A program made the position numbers and the translations under genes. From Bacillota bacterium (GTDB lineage Bacteria; Bacillota; Clostridia; Lachnospirales; Lachnospiraceae): DNA of 64,000 nt. Each line of letters starts with the position of its first letter. Position 1 is the stretch's first letter. Where the stretch lies: positions 1-64,000 of the forward strand of contig JAFAFU010000037.1 in assembly GCA_023423335.1 (NCBI GenBank), written 5' to 3'. Positions 1 through 7,892 of this stretch are shown piece after piece. A model generated the notes under the pieces. The model did not search any database. It was given only the letters and a program-made list of their open reading frames with translations, and was not told the origin of the DNA.

Positions 1-356
<356 letters not shown>

Positions 357-725
357 AAGTTTTTGATCCAGTCAGATAAACTCTAGCCTTTTTGTAACCG
401 ATCAACCATGAAGGTTCATCCATTACTGTTGACGATCATTTCTGATCATCCAAGCAATCCATTATCTTTACTGTTTTTGTGGTGTACCGGTATTGCTACC
501 GATACGGTTCGTAATGTATCCCCTCCCTTACGGTCGGTGATACATTTAATGAAAAATCTTACTTCAGAGTCCACAGGAAAAAGTTCCTACGGAACTCTAA
601 ATGTTTTAGAATTTTCAGGGTTGTTTTACTGTTCAATTATCAAGGTTCAAGGTTACTGACGAAGATCCGAATCCCCTTAGAGACTTTTCGTATTGCCTTA
701 TTTTCTTAACGCGTCAGCAAAAATA
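357..725 (-). other. rRNA operon leader region
   Basis: About 370 nt separate the strong rRNA promoter from the 16S start. No credible gene is present. Several short stem-loops are visible, for example AGTTCC-TAC-GGAACT at 582..596 and an imperfect one near 487..510. This is the usual place for antitermination and 16S processing signals, but no clear boxA was identified. Confidence 0.6.
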
Positions 726-754
726 ATAATATCATATGCATATTCCTTTGTCAA
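726..754 (-). promoter_or_regulatory. Strong sigma-A promoter for the rRNA operon
   Basis: On the minus strand, a perfect -35 TTGACA (754..749) is separated by exactly 17 bp from a -10 TATTAT (731..726). It reads toward the 16S gene, and the surroundings are AT-rich as expected of an rRNA UP region. Confidence 0.85.
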
Positions 755-856
755 CAACTTTATGTTTTAATTTTTTATATTTTTCAAAAAAAGAAAACAA
801 CAGTCTTTGACAAAGTCTGGGATTATTAAAATATTATTTGTTACCTGTACCTCCCA

Positions 857-887
857 CAAAAAAGAATGTCCGTTAGCCGGACATTCT
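857..887 (-). terminator. Intrinsic terminator of the GH5 gene
   Basis: An inverted repeat (863..871 with 879..887, AGAATGTCC and its complement) is followed on the minus strand by six U residues. It lies about 70 nt beyond the stop of the GH5 gene and upstream of the rRNA promoter, so it insulates the two units. Confidence 0.9.
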
Positions 888-956
888 ATTCTAAAGTTCT
901 CTTATTTTAATTAATTCAACCGATTAATACGATTGGCTTTCCTGCTAATTGAGAAC

Positions 957-2285
957 TTACTCCAGTCCCTTCATCAGGGCTTCTACTATCTCTGGGAATT
1001 GCCATTTCAGCATTCTTCTGTTCAGCAAACCGAACCGCTCCCCGCTTCCGTAAAAAGCTCCGTTATCCCACCAGATACAGGGTATTGTCTTCTCCCTGGC
1101 TTTTCTAATATAGTACTCTGCCCAGGAAGCCCTTGCTTCTATATTGCCGTTCTTCTCCACGGCCCCAAACTCACCAAGGATCACCGGCTGTCCCTTGCTG
1201 ATAAAGTGATTATAGATATTATTCATGAGGCTGTCTACCTCTCCGGTATCATTCACGTTATCCATACTCCAAATGGAGGTTCCGTTTTTATTTAGCGCAA
1301 AATTATATGGAGTGTAGGCATGGATGGATACAATAACCTTATCATCCTCCGGAACGATAAAATCCGCCCAGGTCTTAGGGTCCTGGGATGCAGCATAGCA
1401 GGGAATCATAAGATGCCTTAAAGGATTATTCCCTCCGGCATTGCGAATCGTCTCAACAAATGCTGCGTTCAGTTGGTTTACCACATCCCGGCTCTCTTCA
1501 TTGCCTCCGGTCCATTCAAAATTCGTTCCCTTCATTCTGGGCTCGTTCATTCCTTCAAAAATCAGATGTTCATCATAGTTTTGAAAGCGATCTGCTATCT
1601 GCGCCCATACCTTTGTGAGAATGCTTTTTGCCGTTTCAAGATTATCATAGGATGGGAAGTGCCACTCCTCATGGTGCATGTTGAGAATCACATACATATC
1701 ATTTACCCTTCCATAATCTACGATTTCCTGAACCCGGTTAAGCCAGGCCTCATCAATCCTGTAATCCGGTGCCTCTCCGATATGGTTCCCCCAGGTTGTG
1801 GGTATTCTTATGGTATTAAATCCGGCTTCTTTTACAGCAGCTATCATTTCCGCCGTCGTACGGGGATTGCCCCAGGAGGTTTCCGCACTCAACGTATTTC
1901 CGCCGCCGGTTGCATCCATCGTATTTCCCAAGTTCCAGCCGATCATAATTTCTTTTACCAGCTCTGTGGAGGTTATATCCCTTATTTCCTTCGGTTCTTT
2001 TACAGCAGCGTCCTTCTGTTGCACCGGCTGCTGTACGGTATCGTTTGCAGCTATCCCTTCCGTTATATTATTTTCCGTTGTATCTTCCATTCGGATATCC
2101 CCTTGCCCTGTCGAAGATTCCGTAGCAGAGCTTTCTTTATCTTCAGAAACCTGTGCGCCCGTATTATTCTGCTGACCGCTTACCCCCTCTGATTTTCCTC
2201 TATTGCAGGCAATAAGAAGCATAATTGGCAGTAACAAAAATAACAGCCACTTAAGTCCTTTTTTTACTCTTCTCATAATATTCAC
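957..2285 (-). CDS. GH5 family endo-beta-glucanase, secreted lipoprotein
   Basis: A 442-aa secreted glycoside hydrolase of family 5, a retaining enzyme that cleaves beta-1,4-glucan or related plant polysaccharide. A lipoprotein signal (basic start, hydrophobic 12-25, lipobox LIAC with Cys27) suggests anchoring to the outer face of the membrane. Residues 30-100 are a Ser/Thr/Glu/Gln-rich linker. The catalytic domain starts near GWNLGNTMDA (116-125); acid/base Glu248 is in GMNEPR and nucleophile Glu372 in LGEFGAV. ETSWGNP suggests subfamily GH5_4, so xyloglucan or mixed-linkage glucan are also possible substrates. The GTG start follows GAGGAGG by only 4 nt; ATG at 2276 (codon 4) is a possible alternative. 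Monocistronic, with its own terminator. Confidence 0.93.
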   Translation of the reverse strand: MNIMRRVKKGLKWLLFLLLPIMLLIACNRGKSEGVSGQQNNTGAQVSEDKESSATESSTGQGDIRMEDTTENNITEGIAANDTVQQPVQQKDAAVKEPKEIRDITSTELVKEIMIGWNLGNTMDATGGGNTLSAETSWGNPRTTAEMIAAVKEAGFNTIRIPTTWGNHIGEAPDYRIDEAWLNRVQEIVDYGRVNDMYVILNMHHEEWHFPSYDNLETAKSILTKVWAQIADRFQNYDEHLIFEGMNEPRMKGTNFEWTGGNEESRDVVNQLNAAFVETIRNAGGNNPLRHLMIPCYAASQDPKTWADFIVPEDDKVIVSIHAYTPYNFALNKNGTSIWSMDNVNDTGEVDSLMNNIYNHFISKGQPVILGEFGAVEKNGNIEARASWAEYYIRKAREKTIPCIWWDNGAFYGSGERFGLLNRRMLKWQFPEIVEALMKGLE

Positions 2286-2357
2286 TATTCCTCCTCAAAA
2301 CCTGTAAGCTCTAATCCACAAGCCTTCTGTATGTAATAATTCTACTTCATTTTCTAA

Positions 2358-2366
2358 ATTATAGCA
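2358..2366 (-). promoter_or_regulatory. Extended -10 promoter candidate for the GH5 gene
   Basis: TGCTATAAT on the minus strand is a consensus extended -10 element about 75 nt upstream of the GH5 start. No good -35 is seen 17 bp upstream, which is acceptable for an extended -10 promoter. Confidence 0.5.
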
Positions 2367-2456
2367 TATCGGATTTGTAATCGCATTATTTTTATTCCGG
2401 CAAGTAAAAGAGCTTTCCCATTATGCTTATGCTAAACGAGCTCTGTTTATAAATAC

Positions 2457-2481
2457 AAAAAGGCTCGGCATATAGCCGAGC
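2457..2481 (-). terminator. Intrinsic terminator of the spore coat unit
   Basis: Stem GCTCGGC/GCCGAGC (2463..2469 and 2475..2481), 5-nt loop, then a U tract on the minus strand. It lies about 45 nt after the stop of the downstream coat gene. Confidence 0.9.
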
Positions 2482-2528
2482 TTTTCCATATATTGAATTT
2501 CAACCACCCGGTTGAGGGTCTTTCCTTA

Positions 2529-2780
2529 CTATTGTCCTGTGAGCTGAGATTTCGTCTGCTGTACTTCGTCGTCCTTAGCCATGATAGCGGGCTTATAATA
2601 TCCTTTCGCCTGTGCCATCTGGAACAGCTTGTACTGTGATACTTCGTCGTTATTACGGATCTGTTGAATAGCAGAACGCAATGTGGGGTTCACACATTCG
2701 GAAATGGTGTTGGCATAAAACGTCAGGTTGCTCTTTGCAGATGAAAGGACGTCGTTGACCATTATTTTCTCCTGTATCAT
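2529..2780 (-). CDS. Spore coat protein, CotF-like
   Basis: An 83-aa helical protein resembling the C-terminal half of the CotF spore coat family. The segment from NDVLSSAKSNLTFYAN to KGYYKPA, with Tyr-Tyr-Lys-Pro near the end, is typical. ATG follows AAAGGAGG with good spacing. It lies 15 bp downstream of a second small coat-like gene, so the pair is probably one transcript. Together the two resemble a split CotF: helical N-terminal partner and C-terminal partner encoded separately. Expected to act in the developing spore. Family assignment is from memory of the fold and motif. Confidence 0.8.
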   Translation of the reverse strand: MIQEKIMVNDVLSSAKSNLTFYANTISECVNPTLRSAIQQIRNNDEVSQYKLFQMAQAKGYYKPAIMAKDDEVQQTKSQLTGQ

Positions 2781-2795
2781 TGCTTATTTCCTCCT

Positions 2796-2981
2796 TTAGC
2801 TTAAAAAGCCTAACAGCTGTTGTTTGGTTTTCATTGCATCCTGTGCACTATCCTGAAAAAACTTTTTAATTTCGGGATCGGTCGCTTGCCCGGCATAAGC
2901 CTGCAATTTTTGGTGAGCGGTTTCATGAGCACCAATCAGATGCCGCAGATTCTGCAGTTCAATTTGGTTTAGTTGTGACAT
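2796..2981 (-). CDS. Small spore coat-associated protein (CotF N-terminal-like)
   Basis: A 61-aa, Gln-rich, all-helical protein (motif LRHLIGAHETAHQKLQAYA; then DPEIKKFFQDSAQDAMKTKQ). The spacing of His and Glu residues recalls the ferritin-like helical pairs of small Clostridial coat proteins. It is the first gene of a two-gene unit with the CotF-like protein. A good GAAAGGAG ribosome site precedes ATG. A sigma-G-like promoter upstream supports expression in the forespore. Confidence 0.7.
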   Translation of the reverse strand: MSQLNQIELQNLRHLIGAHETAHQKLQAYAGQATDPEIKKFFQDSAQDAMKTKQQLLGFLS

Positions 2982-3012
2982 AAGAAAACTCCTTTCAAAA
3001 ATATTCTACCTC

Positions 3013-3042
3013 TAGTATTTCAAAATGCGAACAGAATATTCA
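3013..3042 (-). promoter_or_regulatory. Sigma-G-type sporulation promoter
   Basis: Minus strand: TGAATA (3042..3037), 17-bp spacer, AATACTA (3019..3013). The Bacillus sigma-G consensus is TGAATA-17/18-CATACTA, so only one position differs. It sits about 30 nt upstream of the first coat gene. Confidence 0.6.
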
Positions 3043-3111
3043 TAGATAGCAAAAAATAGAACCCCTTTTAACATAGGAGGTTCTTCCTTGCTTTATTCCT
3101 AATTGTAATAC

Positions 3112-3136
3112 AAAAAAAGCCCAGTCATACTGGACT
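3112..3136 (-). terminator. Intrinsic terminator, minus strand
   Basis: AGTCCAG and CTGGGCT pair (one G-U) around a 5-nt loop, followed by seven U on the minus strand. It lies just after the decayed reading frame at 3147..3318 and probably ended that gene. It also insulates the coat operon from upstream transcription. Confidence 0.8.
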
Positions 3137-3146
3137 TTCCCGTGCG

Positions 3147-3318
3147 TCAACATTGTATCAATATTAACATCTTAATATAGAAGGTTAGGTCGAAAAAGAT
3201 ACCAAAATTTCCTTCTTTGTTATGTTCAATTAGATTGAATTCTTCCGGATCGTATCCCTAGAATGTTTCTATAAAAGCACGGATGCTCTTCAGTAGGATT
3301 GAACAAACGGATTACCCA
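3147..3318 (-). pseudogene. Decayed C-terminal end of an unknown gene
   Basis: No intact gene lies between 2982 and 3502. On the minus strand, a coding-like stretch reads NPTEEHPCFYRNIL, then, after a one-base frame change near 3258, GYDPEEFNLIEHNKEGNF and IFFDLTF before a stop at 3147. The composition is protein-like and a terminator follows directly. The same ending (IFFDLTF) recurs at about 4163..4180. The family was not recognised. The remainder of 3319-3502 shows nothing I can name. Confidence 0.35.
3183..3200. repeat. Short direct repeat, copy 1
   Basis: GGTTAGGTCGAAAAAGAT here and a near-identical copy at 4163..4180 lie in the same orientation, flanking the nuclease-like gene. On the minus strand both encode the same peptide ending, IFFDLTF, and both are followed by a terminator hairpin. 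Confidence 0.6.
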
Positions 3319-3502
3319 TTACAGCACCGAGTGCCCTCATAGAGGGTACCGAAACCGCAGAAAAAAGCCTATGGATACCATCCGTGATTTTGCTTCGCTT
3401 GCCAGACATGGCTCTTAATCGTACAAATTGTCGGTTTCACCGCAATTTCATAAATTTCATAATATTTATCAGCATATTTGGATCATTTCTTTTCAACAAA
3501 AT

Positions 3503-4033
3503 TTATGGAACAGAAGCAGTTTTACGCTTACGTAAATCTAATATGGATATATTTATATACAATTGTATTGTATCAGTATAGACATGATTTCTAATAAATT
3601 GCTCGATTTTTTCAAACTCGCTATCAGTAAAACATGCAATTAGATAAAATGCATTCTTGTAATTAACAGACAACATATAATCTATCAATTGTTTTTCATA
3701 TCCTTTTTTAAAATATGAACTGCTTGCTTTTTTAATTTCAATTAATATTTTTTCATCTTCGTTTTTATTTCTATATAGTTTGAAATCTACTTTACCATTT
3801 CCTAATAAAGCTTCTCTGGTAATATCGATTTCTTGATTGTAAAAATACGCATCCATAATATTTTCTAAAATTAATTGTATACGTTCTTCTTTAACAGGGG
3901 CATCATTCTCCCAAAATAATTTGTATAAATTTCCAAAGTTTAATCTATGTTCAATATAATTAAGCATTCCAGAAACTTCACCTGTAAGTGTAATATGGCT
4001 GGTTTTATATTCATTCTGAATATCTAATGGCAA
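3503..4033 (-). CDS. PD-(D/E)XK nuclease-like protein of unknown role
   Basis: About 176 aa, AT-rich and different in composition from neighbouring core genes. The core VDFKLYRN (Asp83), then LIEIKK (Glu99-x-Lys101) and a following helix with Gln, fits the PD-(D/E)XK nuclease fold (restriction-enzyme or DNA-repair type). No other domain is visible. The TTG at 4033 has seven bases between it and the AGGGGGG ribosome site; a TTG at 4039 would be too close to it. It stands alone amid decayed sequence and repeats, suggesting horizontal gain. It could be an orphan defence or toxin-like nuclease, but nothing here proves activity. Confidence 0.6.
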   Translation of the reverse strand: MPLDIQNEYKTSHITLTGEVSGMLNYIEHRLNFGNLYKLFWENDAPVKEERIQLILENIMDAYFYNQEIDITREALLGNGKVDFKLYRNKNEDEKILIEIKKASSSYFKKGYEKQLIDYMLSVNYKNAFYLIACFTDSEFEKIEQFIRNHVYTDTIQLYINISILDLRKRKTASVP

Positions 4034-4112
4034 AATCAATCCCCCCTAATTAACACTCTTTTATTATATTACAACAAAAAAACTCTCTTTTGGGGATTTT
4101 TTATTGATGGAG

Positions 4113-4151
4113 TAATAAAAATTAAAAGACCATCGACAAAAGTCGACGATC
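4113..4151 (-). terminator. Intrinsic terminator, minus strand
   Basis: GATCGTCGAC (151..142 end) pairs with GTCGATGGTC across a TTTT loop, 8 of 10 positions matched, followed by UUUUAAUUUUU on the minus strand. It serves the kinase-like gene that stops at 4200. Confidence 0.75.
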
Positions 4152-4162
4152 TTTTAGTGGAA

Positions 4163-4180
4163 AGTTAGGTCAAAAAAGAT
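4163..4180. repeat. Short direct repeat, copy 2
   Basis: AGTTAGGTCAAAAAAGAT matches the repeat at 3183..3200 at all but about two positions. It lies between the stop of the kinase-like gene and its terminator. It looks like the 3' tail of the same decayed gene seen at 3147..3318. Confidence 0.55.
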
Positions 4181-4199
4181 GCATGACATTATGTCACAG

Positions 4200-5021
4200 T
4201 TAGTTTTTTGCGTCGTTCCAGGCATTGATATATTCATCAATAGATCGATACCGTAACTCCCTGTCAGGATTTATAGCTTTTGTTGCAATTCTGAATAAAT
4301 CCTTGCTTGCACCCCATTTTTCAAAGGAACGGTCACGCCCACCACCAAATAGTTGAAATGCAGTAGCTCCCATTAGAAAAACATTTGATTTTTCATTAAT
4401 CTCTGCACCTAATTGAAATTCTTCGGGTGACATGTGCTGACCCGAACCCCACATTCGCCCTATTGGGTTAAAATAAGGTTTTTTATGATAAAACTCTATA
4501 TCACAAATCATCGTCTGACACTTCGAAAAATCATACATTATACATCCATCGTAAAAATCAATCGCTACATAATTGCATTTGTTTACATGCTGATGAAATA
4601 GGAGTATATCATTATATATGTGCAGTTTTTTATTTGCCGGCAAGGCAATGAATTTGTCAAAAGAATCATATTGCCTGCCCATGCACTCACCCTCAAACCA
4701 TTCAAATATTGTTAGATAACCGTCATTAATTGCTTCATAATCAATTAAGTTTATTAACTTGGGATGCCGTAAATCCTCATAGATAATTACAGTAGATTTA
4801 AGTCTGTCTATTGCTTCTTTATTACTCACACGGCTTCTGATTGTTGATGCTCCAGCCATTTTCAAGAACAACTTCCTGTCTCTGTCTTGAACACCAAAAC
4901 ATAAATTTCCAGAATCTTGTTTGTCAAATACAGCAAATACGGTTCCATATTGAGTAATAAAAGAGAAGTCAAAATCATCTTTTAACTCAAAAGTAACTTT
5001 ATCAATAACTTTCGTTATCAT
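4200..5021 (-). CDS. Eukaryotic-like protein kinase family protein
   Basis: 273 aa with a compact kinase-like layout: a candidate ATP-binding Lys54 (LFLK), a helix followed by HPKLINLIDY (86-95, like the HPNIV step in kinases), a catalytic-loop region VAIDFYDG with Asp155, CDIE with Asp174 in place of DFG, and MSPEEF (197-202, APE-like). A glycine-rich loop is not obvious. No membrane segment or PASTA repeats, so it is soluble. Start chosen at ATG 5021, five bases after GGAGG; an in-frame ATG at 5033 contains that ribosome site. Possibly a Ser/Thr kinase or a small-molecule phosphotransferase; substrate unknown. Confidence 0.7.
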   Translation of the reverse strand: MITKVIDKVTFELKDDFDFSFITQYGTVFAVFDKQDSGNLCFGVQDRDRKLFLKMAGASTIRSRVSNKEAIDRLKSTVIIYEDLRHPKLINLIDYEAINDGYLTIFEWFEGECMGRQYDSFDKFIALPANKKLHIYNDILLFHQHVNKCNYVAIDFYDGCIMYDFSKCQTMICDIEFYHKKPYFNPIGRMWGSGQHMSPEEFQLGAEINEKSNVFLMGATAFQLFGGGRDRSFEKWGASKDLFRIATKAINPDRELRYRSIDEYINAWNDAKN

Positions 5022-5070
5022 GCTCGCCTCCATAAAAATGGATATTTTATATCATCATAAAATGCTTATA

Positions 5071-5583
5071 TTATATGCCTGCTTCATTTTTCAATAAATA
5101 TTTATGCTCTTCTTTGATAAGTTTCTTAATTTCTCCTATATCATCCGCGGTAATATCGGGTATTTCAAGTGCGTATGCTCCGCAGTGCGATTTGCTCTCG
5201 CCGTTCGGAAATGTGTGCGTATAAATATGCGTGTCGGGTTCCCCCGAACAATAATTACAGTCGTTGACTATACAACCGGGGACTTTACTTGGAAATTTGA
5301 TAATATTCGCACTTGCAATATCGGCGAACCTTTGCGAATACCCACGGCAAGCTGAAAATCTCAATGCGAAGAACGGATTATGTTCTTTGTTTCTCTTAAA
5401 ACCCATTTTTGCCATTTGCTTATTATGTAAGTCATGTTTGAAGGATATACTTGCTTTTTCTTTTTTGGGGTTATAACCGAGTTCAGACAAATATATCATG
5501 ATTTCATGGTATAATGGTCTGATTTCATCTCCAAGCGCCGATAAAAATGAATTTACCAATTCTTCTTGTTTTTTAGTTTTCAT
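5071..5583 (-). CDS. Conserved protein of unknown function, Cys-containing
   Basis: 170 aa, not assigned to a family. The N-terminal half is helical (lengths 1-75). A central FFALRFSACRGYS is followed by a Cys/His-rich stretch CIVNDCNYCSGEPDTHIY and later HCGAYALEIPD, which could bind a metal such as zinc. The C-terminus is a charged helix. AAAGGATG precedes ATG. The gene is 50 bp upstream of the kinase-like gene and 22 bp downstream of the VOC gene, all minus strand, so the three may be cotranscribed. Confidence 0.6.
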   Translation of the reverse strand: MKTKKQEELVNSFLSALGDEIRPLYHEIMIYLSELGYNPKKEKASISFKHDLHNKQMAKMGFKRNKEHNPFFALRFSACRGYSQRFADIASANIIKFPSKVPGCIVNDCNYCSGEPDTHIYTHTFPNGESKSHCGAYALEIPDITADDIGEIKKLIKEEHKYLLKNEAGI

Positions 5584-5604
5584 TATGAATTAACATCCTT
5601 TCAC

Positions 5605-5988
5605 TTAGATTGAAATCCACCATGTAATACCAAATTTATCAATCACCGAAGCGCAACAAGAACTCCATGGTACTGACCCTATCGGCTCTTTGACAATTCC
5701 ACCTTCACTTAATAGGATAAATGCTTCCCGCACCTCAGCTTCATTATCAAAATAAACGCCAAAAGATATGATTTGTTTTTCCGCGTCAACGTCATGCGTC
5801 AGTGTAACTACGTCAAAAACTTTCTTTCCGTCTTTTGGCAATGTTGCGTGCTGATATTGTTCCTGATATTCTCCATCGAGAAATTTCGCATGAAACCCCA
5901 ATTCCAGTCCAAATACTTTCTTGTAAAATTCCACTATCTCTACGTTGTTTTTGGCGGCTATCCCCACACTGAAATTTTTCATTCCCAT
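5605..5988 (-). CDS. VOC (glyoxalase/bleomycin resistance) family protein
   Basis: 127 aa from the ATG at 5988, which follows AGGAGG by six bases; the frame continues upstream only to a poor TTG. The two beta-alpha-beta-beta-beta halves of the vicinal oxygen chelate fold are recognisable: FSVGIAAKNNVEIVEFYKKVFGLELGFH and ISFGVYFDNEAEVREAF...GITWWISI. The PhnB-like end WSSCCASVIDKFGITWW is typical. The fold binds a metal and a small molecule; the substrate here is unknown. Second in a likely three-gene run with the unknown and kinase-like proteins. Confidence 0.85.
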   Translation of the reverse strand: MGMKNFSVGIAAKNNVEIVEFYKKVFGLELGFHAKFLDGEYQEQYQHATLPKDGKKVFDVVTLTHDVDAEKQIISFGVYFDNEAEVREAFILLSEGGIVKEPIGSVPWSSCCASVIDKFGITWWISI

Positions 5989-6103
5989 GATGATACCTCC
6001 TGCATAAAATACAAACAATGTAAATTACTAATATAGTTTACCATAGAAATCAAAAAGAAGCCAACTGCAACAGCAATCGACTTCTTTCGACAAAATTTTA
6101 TAA

Positions 6104-6191
6104 CGGAGAAAGAGGGATTTGAACCCTCGCGCCGGTTGCCCGACCTACACCCTTAGCAGGGGCGCCTCTTCGGCCTCTTGAGTATTTCTCC
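6104..6191 (-). tRNA. tRNA-Ser (anticodon GCU)
   Basis: The minus strand folds into a class II tRNA with acceptor GGAGAAA/TTTCTCC, discriminator G, anticodon stem CGCCC/GGGTG and loop CTGCTAA, giving anticodon GCU. The variable arm is long, as expected of serine tRNA. CCA is not encoded. Confidence 0.97.
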
Positions 6192-6282
6192 AGAAACTGA
6201 ACTTCTTCATAAAATATGAAATTATTGCTGCCTCTTCAACTTGCAGAGACAAAAGTTAGTATAACAAATACCCTTTCTTTTG

Positions 6283-6825
6283 TCAACAGCTTTGAGGAAC
6301 TATTTCATACAAATTATTGCCCTTGCAGTCAATCACAACGATGACCGGAAAGTCCTCTACATAGAGTTCCCGGATCGCCTCTGTTCCAAGATCATCGTAT
6401 GCAATCACTCGAGAGGCTTTAATTTTCTTGGATAGTAAAGCACCCGCCCCACCGACTGCGGCAAAGTATACCGCTTTATTTCTTACCATGGCTTCTATGA
6501 CTTCGTGGCTTCTTTTTCCCTTGCCGATCATACCCTTAAGCCCTAAATCCAGCAGTCCCGGTGTGTACTTATCCATTCTGCTGCTGGTGGTCGGACCGGC
6601 AGAGCCAATGACCTGTCCCTCCCGTTCCGGAGTCGGGCCAAGATAATAAATAATATTATCCTTTAATTCCAGGGGAATGCTCTCTCCTGCAAAGATCGCA
6701 TCATAGAGTCTTAGATGAGCTGCATCCCTTGCCGTATAGATTGTCCCTGTGATAAAGACGTAATCTCCTGCTGCCAAACCTTCCGCCTTGTCCGCTGTCA
6801 GAGGTGTATTAATATACTTTTCCAC
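6283..6825 (-). CDS. fumB: Fumarate hydratase class I, beta subunit
   Basis: 180 aa, matching the C-terminal (beta) domain of Fe-S dependent hydro-lyases of the fumarase/L-tartrate dehydratase group. Motifs: GDYVFITGTIYTARDAAH near the start, then GSAGPTTSSRMD (substrate-binding swivel domain), GKGKR and AVGGAGALL. GTG start after AAAGGGGAAA. It sits 127 bp downstream of the alpha subunit on the same strand, and the two together form the oxygen-sensitive [4Fe-4S] enzyme converting fumarate and malate. Tartrate dehydratase beta is the alternative; the gene pair alone cannot decide. Confidence 0.88.
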   Translation of the reverse strand: MEKYINTPLTADKAEGLAAGDYVFITGTIYTARDAAHLRLYDAIFAGESIPLELKDNIIYYLGPTPEREGQVIGSAGPTTSSRMDKYTPGLLDLGLKGMIGKGKRSHEVIEAMVRNKAVYFAAVGGAGALLSKKIKASRVIAYDDLGTEAIRELYVEDFPVIVVIDCKGNNLYEIVPQSC

Positions 6826-6952
6826 TTAAGTTTCCCCTTTTCTGTACCGTATTGCTAAGGAAACTCGAGGACCATCCTGCTATAGCATCCCCAAATATCC
6901 TATAATTATAAATTAATAGATATACTTCTTCTCATTCCTGACTCCCCTGGGA

Positions 6953-7795
6953 TTATATCTCTCTTGTTACATGCCGGTTGACATGACAGCAGATATTGAT
7001 AGCAACCGGCAGTCCGGCAATATGAGTAGGATAGATCTCGATATTGACGCCCAGAGCAGTCACTTTTCCCCCGAAGCCTCCCGGTCCGATTCCCAGCCGG
7101 TTGATTCCTTCCAGCAGCTCCTCCTCCAGCTTACGGATATGCGGCAGTCCGGAGGGCTCGTCCATGCTTCTGGTTAGTGCCTTCTTTGCCAGCAGGGCGC
7201 TTTTTTCAAAATCTCCGCCGATGCCCACTCCGACTACGATGGGAGGACAGGCATTCGGTCCGGCTAAAGTAACGGTTTCATACACTGCTTTCTTAACTCC
7301 CTCAACTCCGTCCGACGGTTTAAGCATATAGATTCTGCTCATGTTCTCGCTTCCGAAGCCCTTCGGGGCAACGGTAAGCTCTAATCCTTTTCCCGGAACA
7401 ATCTCGACATGAAGGATTCCCGGGGTATTATCCTTCGTGTTATTACGGATAAGCGGATCGGATACGACGGATTTTCGTAAATACCCTTCCTGATAGCCCT
7501 GTCTTATTCCTTCATTGACTGCAGCCTCGAGGCCATCCCCGGTAAGATGGACCTCCTGTCCCAGCTTCAGAAAGATGACTGCCATTCCGGTATCCTGACA
7601 AATAGGGATAACATCATCCCTGGCAATATCCAGATTCTCCGCCAGCTGTCCTAATATCTGCCTGCCAAGAACAGACTCCTCCTCTAAGGAAGCTTCTCTT
7701 ACTCTCTTTTCTACATCAGAAGCCAACTGATAGTTGGCTTCGATGCACATCTCTTTTATATTTTTGATAATTTCATCGGAATGGATTGTTCTCAT
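6953..7795 (-). CDS. fumA: Fumarate hydratase class I, alpha subunit
   Basis: 280 aa, the Fe-S cluster-bearing subunit of class I fumarase. Cluster-ligand candidates are Cys in PICQDTG, GPNACPPIVVGVGIGG and the C-terminal NICCHVNRH. The order alpha then beta on one strand is the usual two-subunit arrangement in anaerobes. It would act in the reductive or branched TCA pathway of a fermenter. The name could be ttdA if the substrate is L-tartrate. The 127-bp gap to the beta gene holds no clear terminator, so cotranscription is likely. Confidence 0.88.
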   Translation of the reverse strand: MRTIHSDEIIKNIKEMCIEANYQLASDVEKRVREASLEEESVLGRQILGQLAENLDIARDDVIPICQDTGMAVIFLKLGQEVHLTGDGLEAAVNEGIRQGYQEGYLRKSVVSDPLIRNNTKDNTPGILHVEIVPGKGLELTVAPKGFGSENMSRIYMLKPSDGVEGVKKAVYETVTLAGPNACPPIVVGVGIGGDFEKSALLAKKALTRSMDEPSGLPHIRKLEEELLEGINRLGIGPGGFGGKVTALGVNIEIYPTHIAGLPVAINICCHVNRHVTREI

Positions 7796-7866
7796 GATAG
7801 CGGATATCTCTCCTTAACATTTATGCTGCCGATACCCTAGAATTTGGGCGTCAGCACAAATTTGCC

Positions 7867-7892
7867 GATTGAAAAATCAAGATTTTTCAATC
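7867..7892. repeat. Perfect palindrome at the gyrA stop codon
   Basis: A 12-bp perfect inverted repeat (GATTGAAAAATC and its complement) with a 2-bp centre overlaps the last base of the gyrA stop. No U tract follows in the gyrA direction, so it is not a standard terminator. It may stabilise the 3' end or be an operator. Confidence 0.6.

Noticed and set aside
408..659. 83-aa plus-strand open frame in the rRNA leader
   Set aside because: It lies opposite the rRNA leader, has no ribosome site and a composition unlike a protein.
817..845. Plus-strand TTGACA with AATATT at 17 bp
   Set aside because: It points straight into a terminator hairpin and the end of the GH5 gene with no gene to transcribe; the -10 match is poor.
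1473..2192. 239-aa plus-strand frame
   Set aside because: It is antisense to the GH5 gene, lacks a ribosome site, and the GH5 frame has all family motifs.
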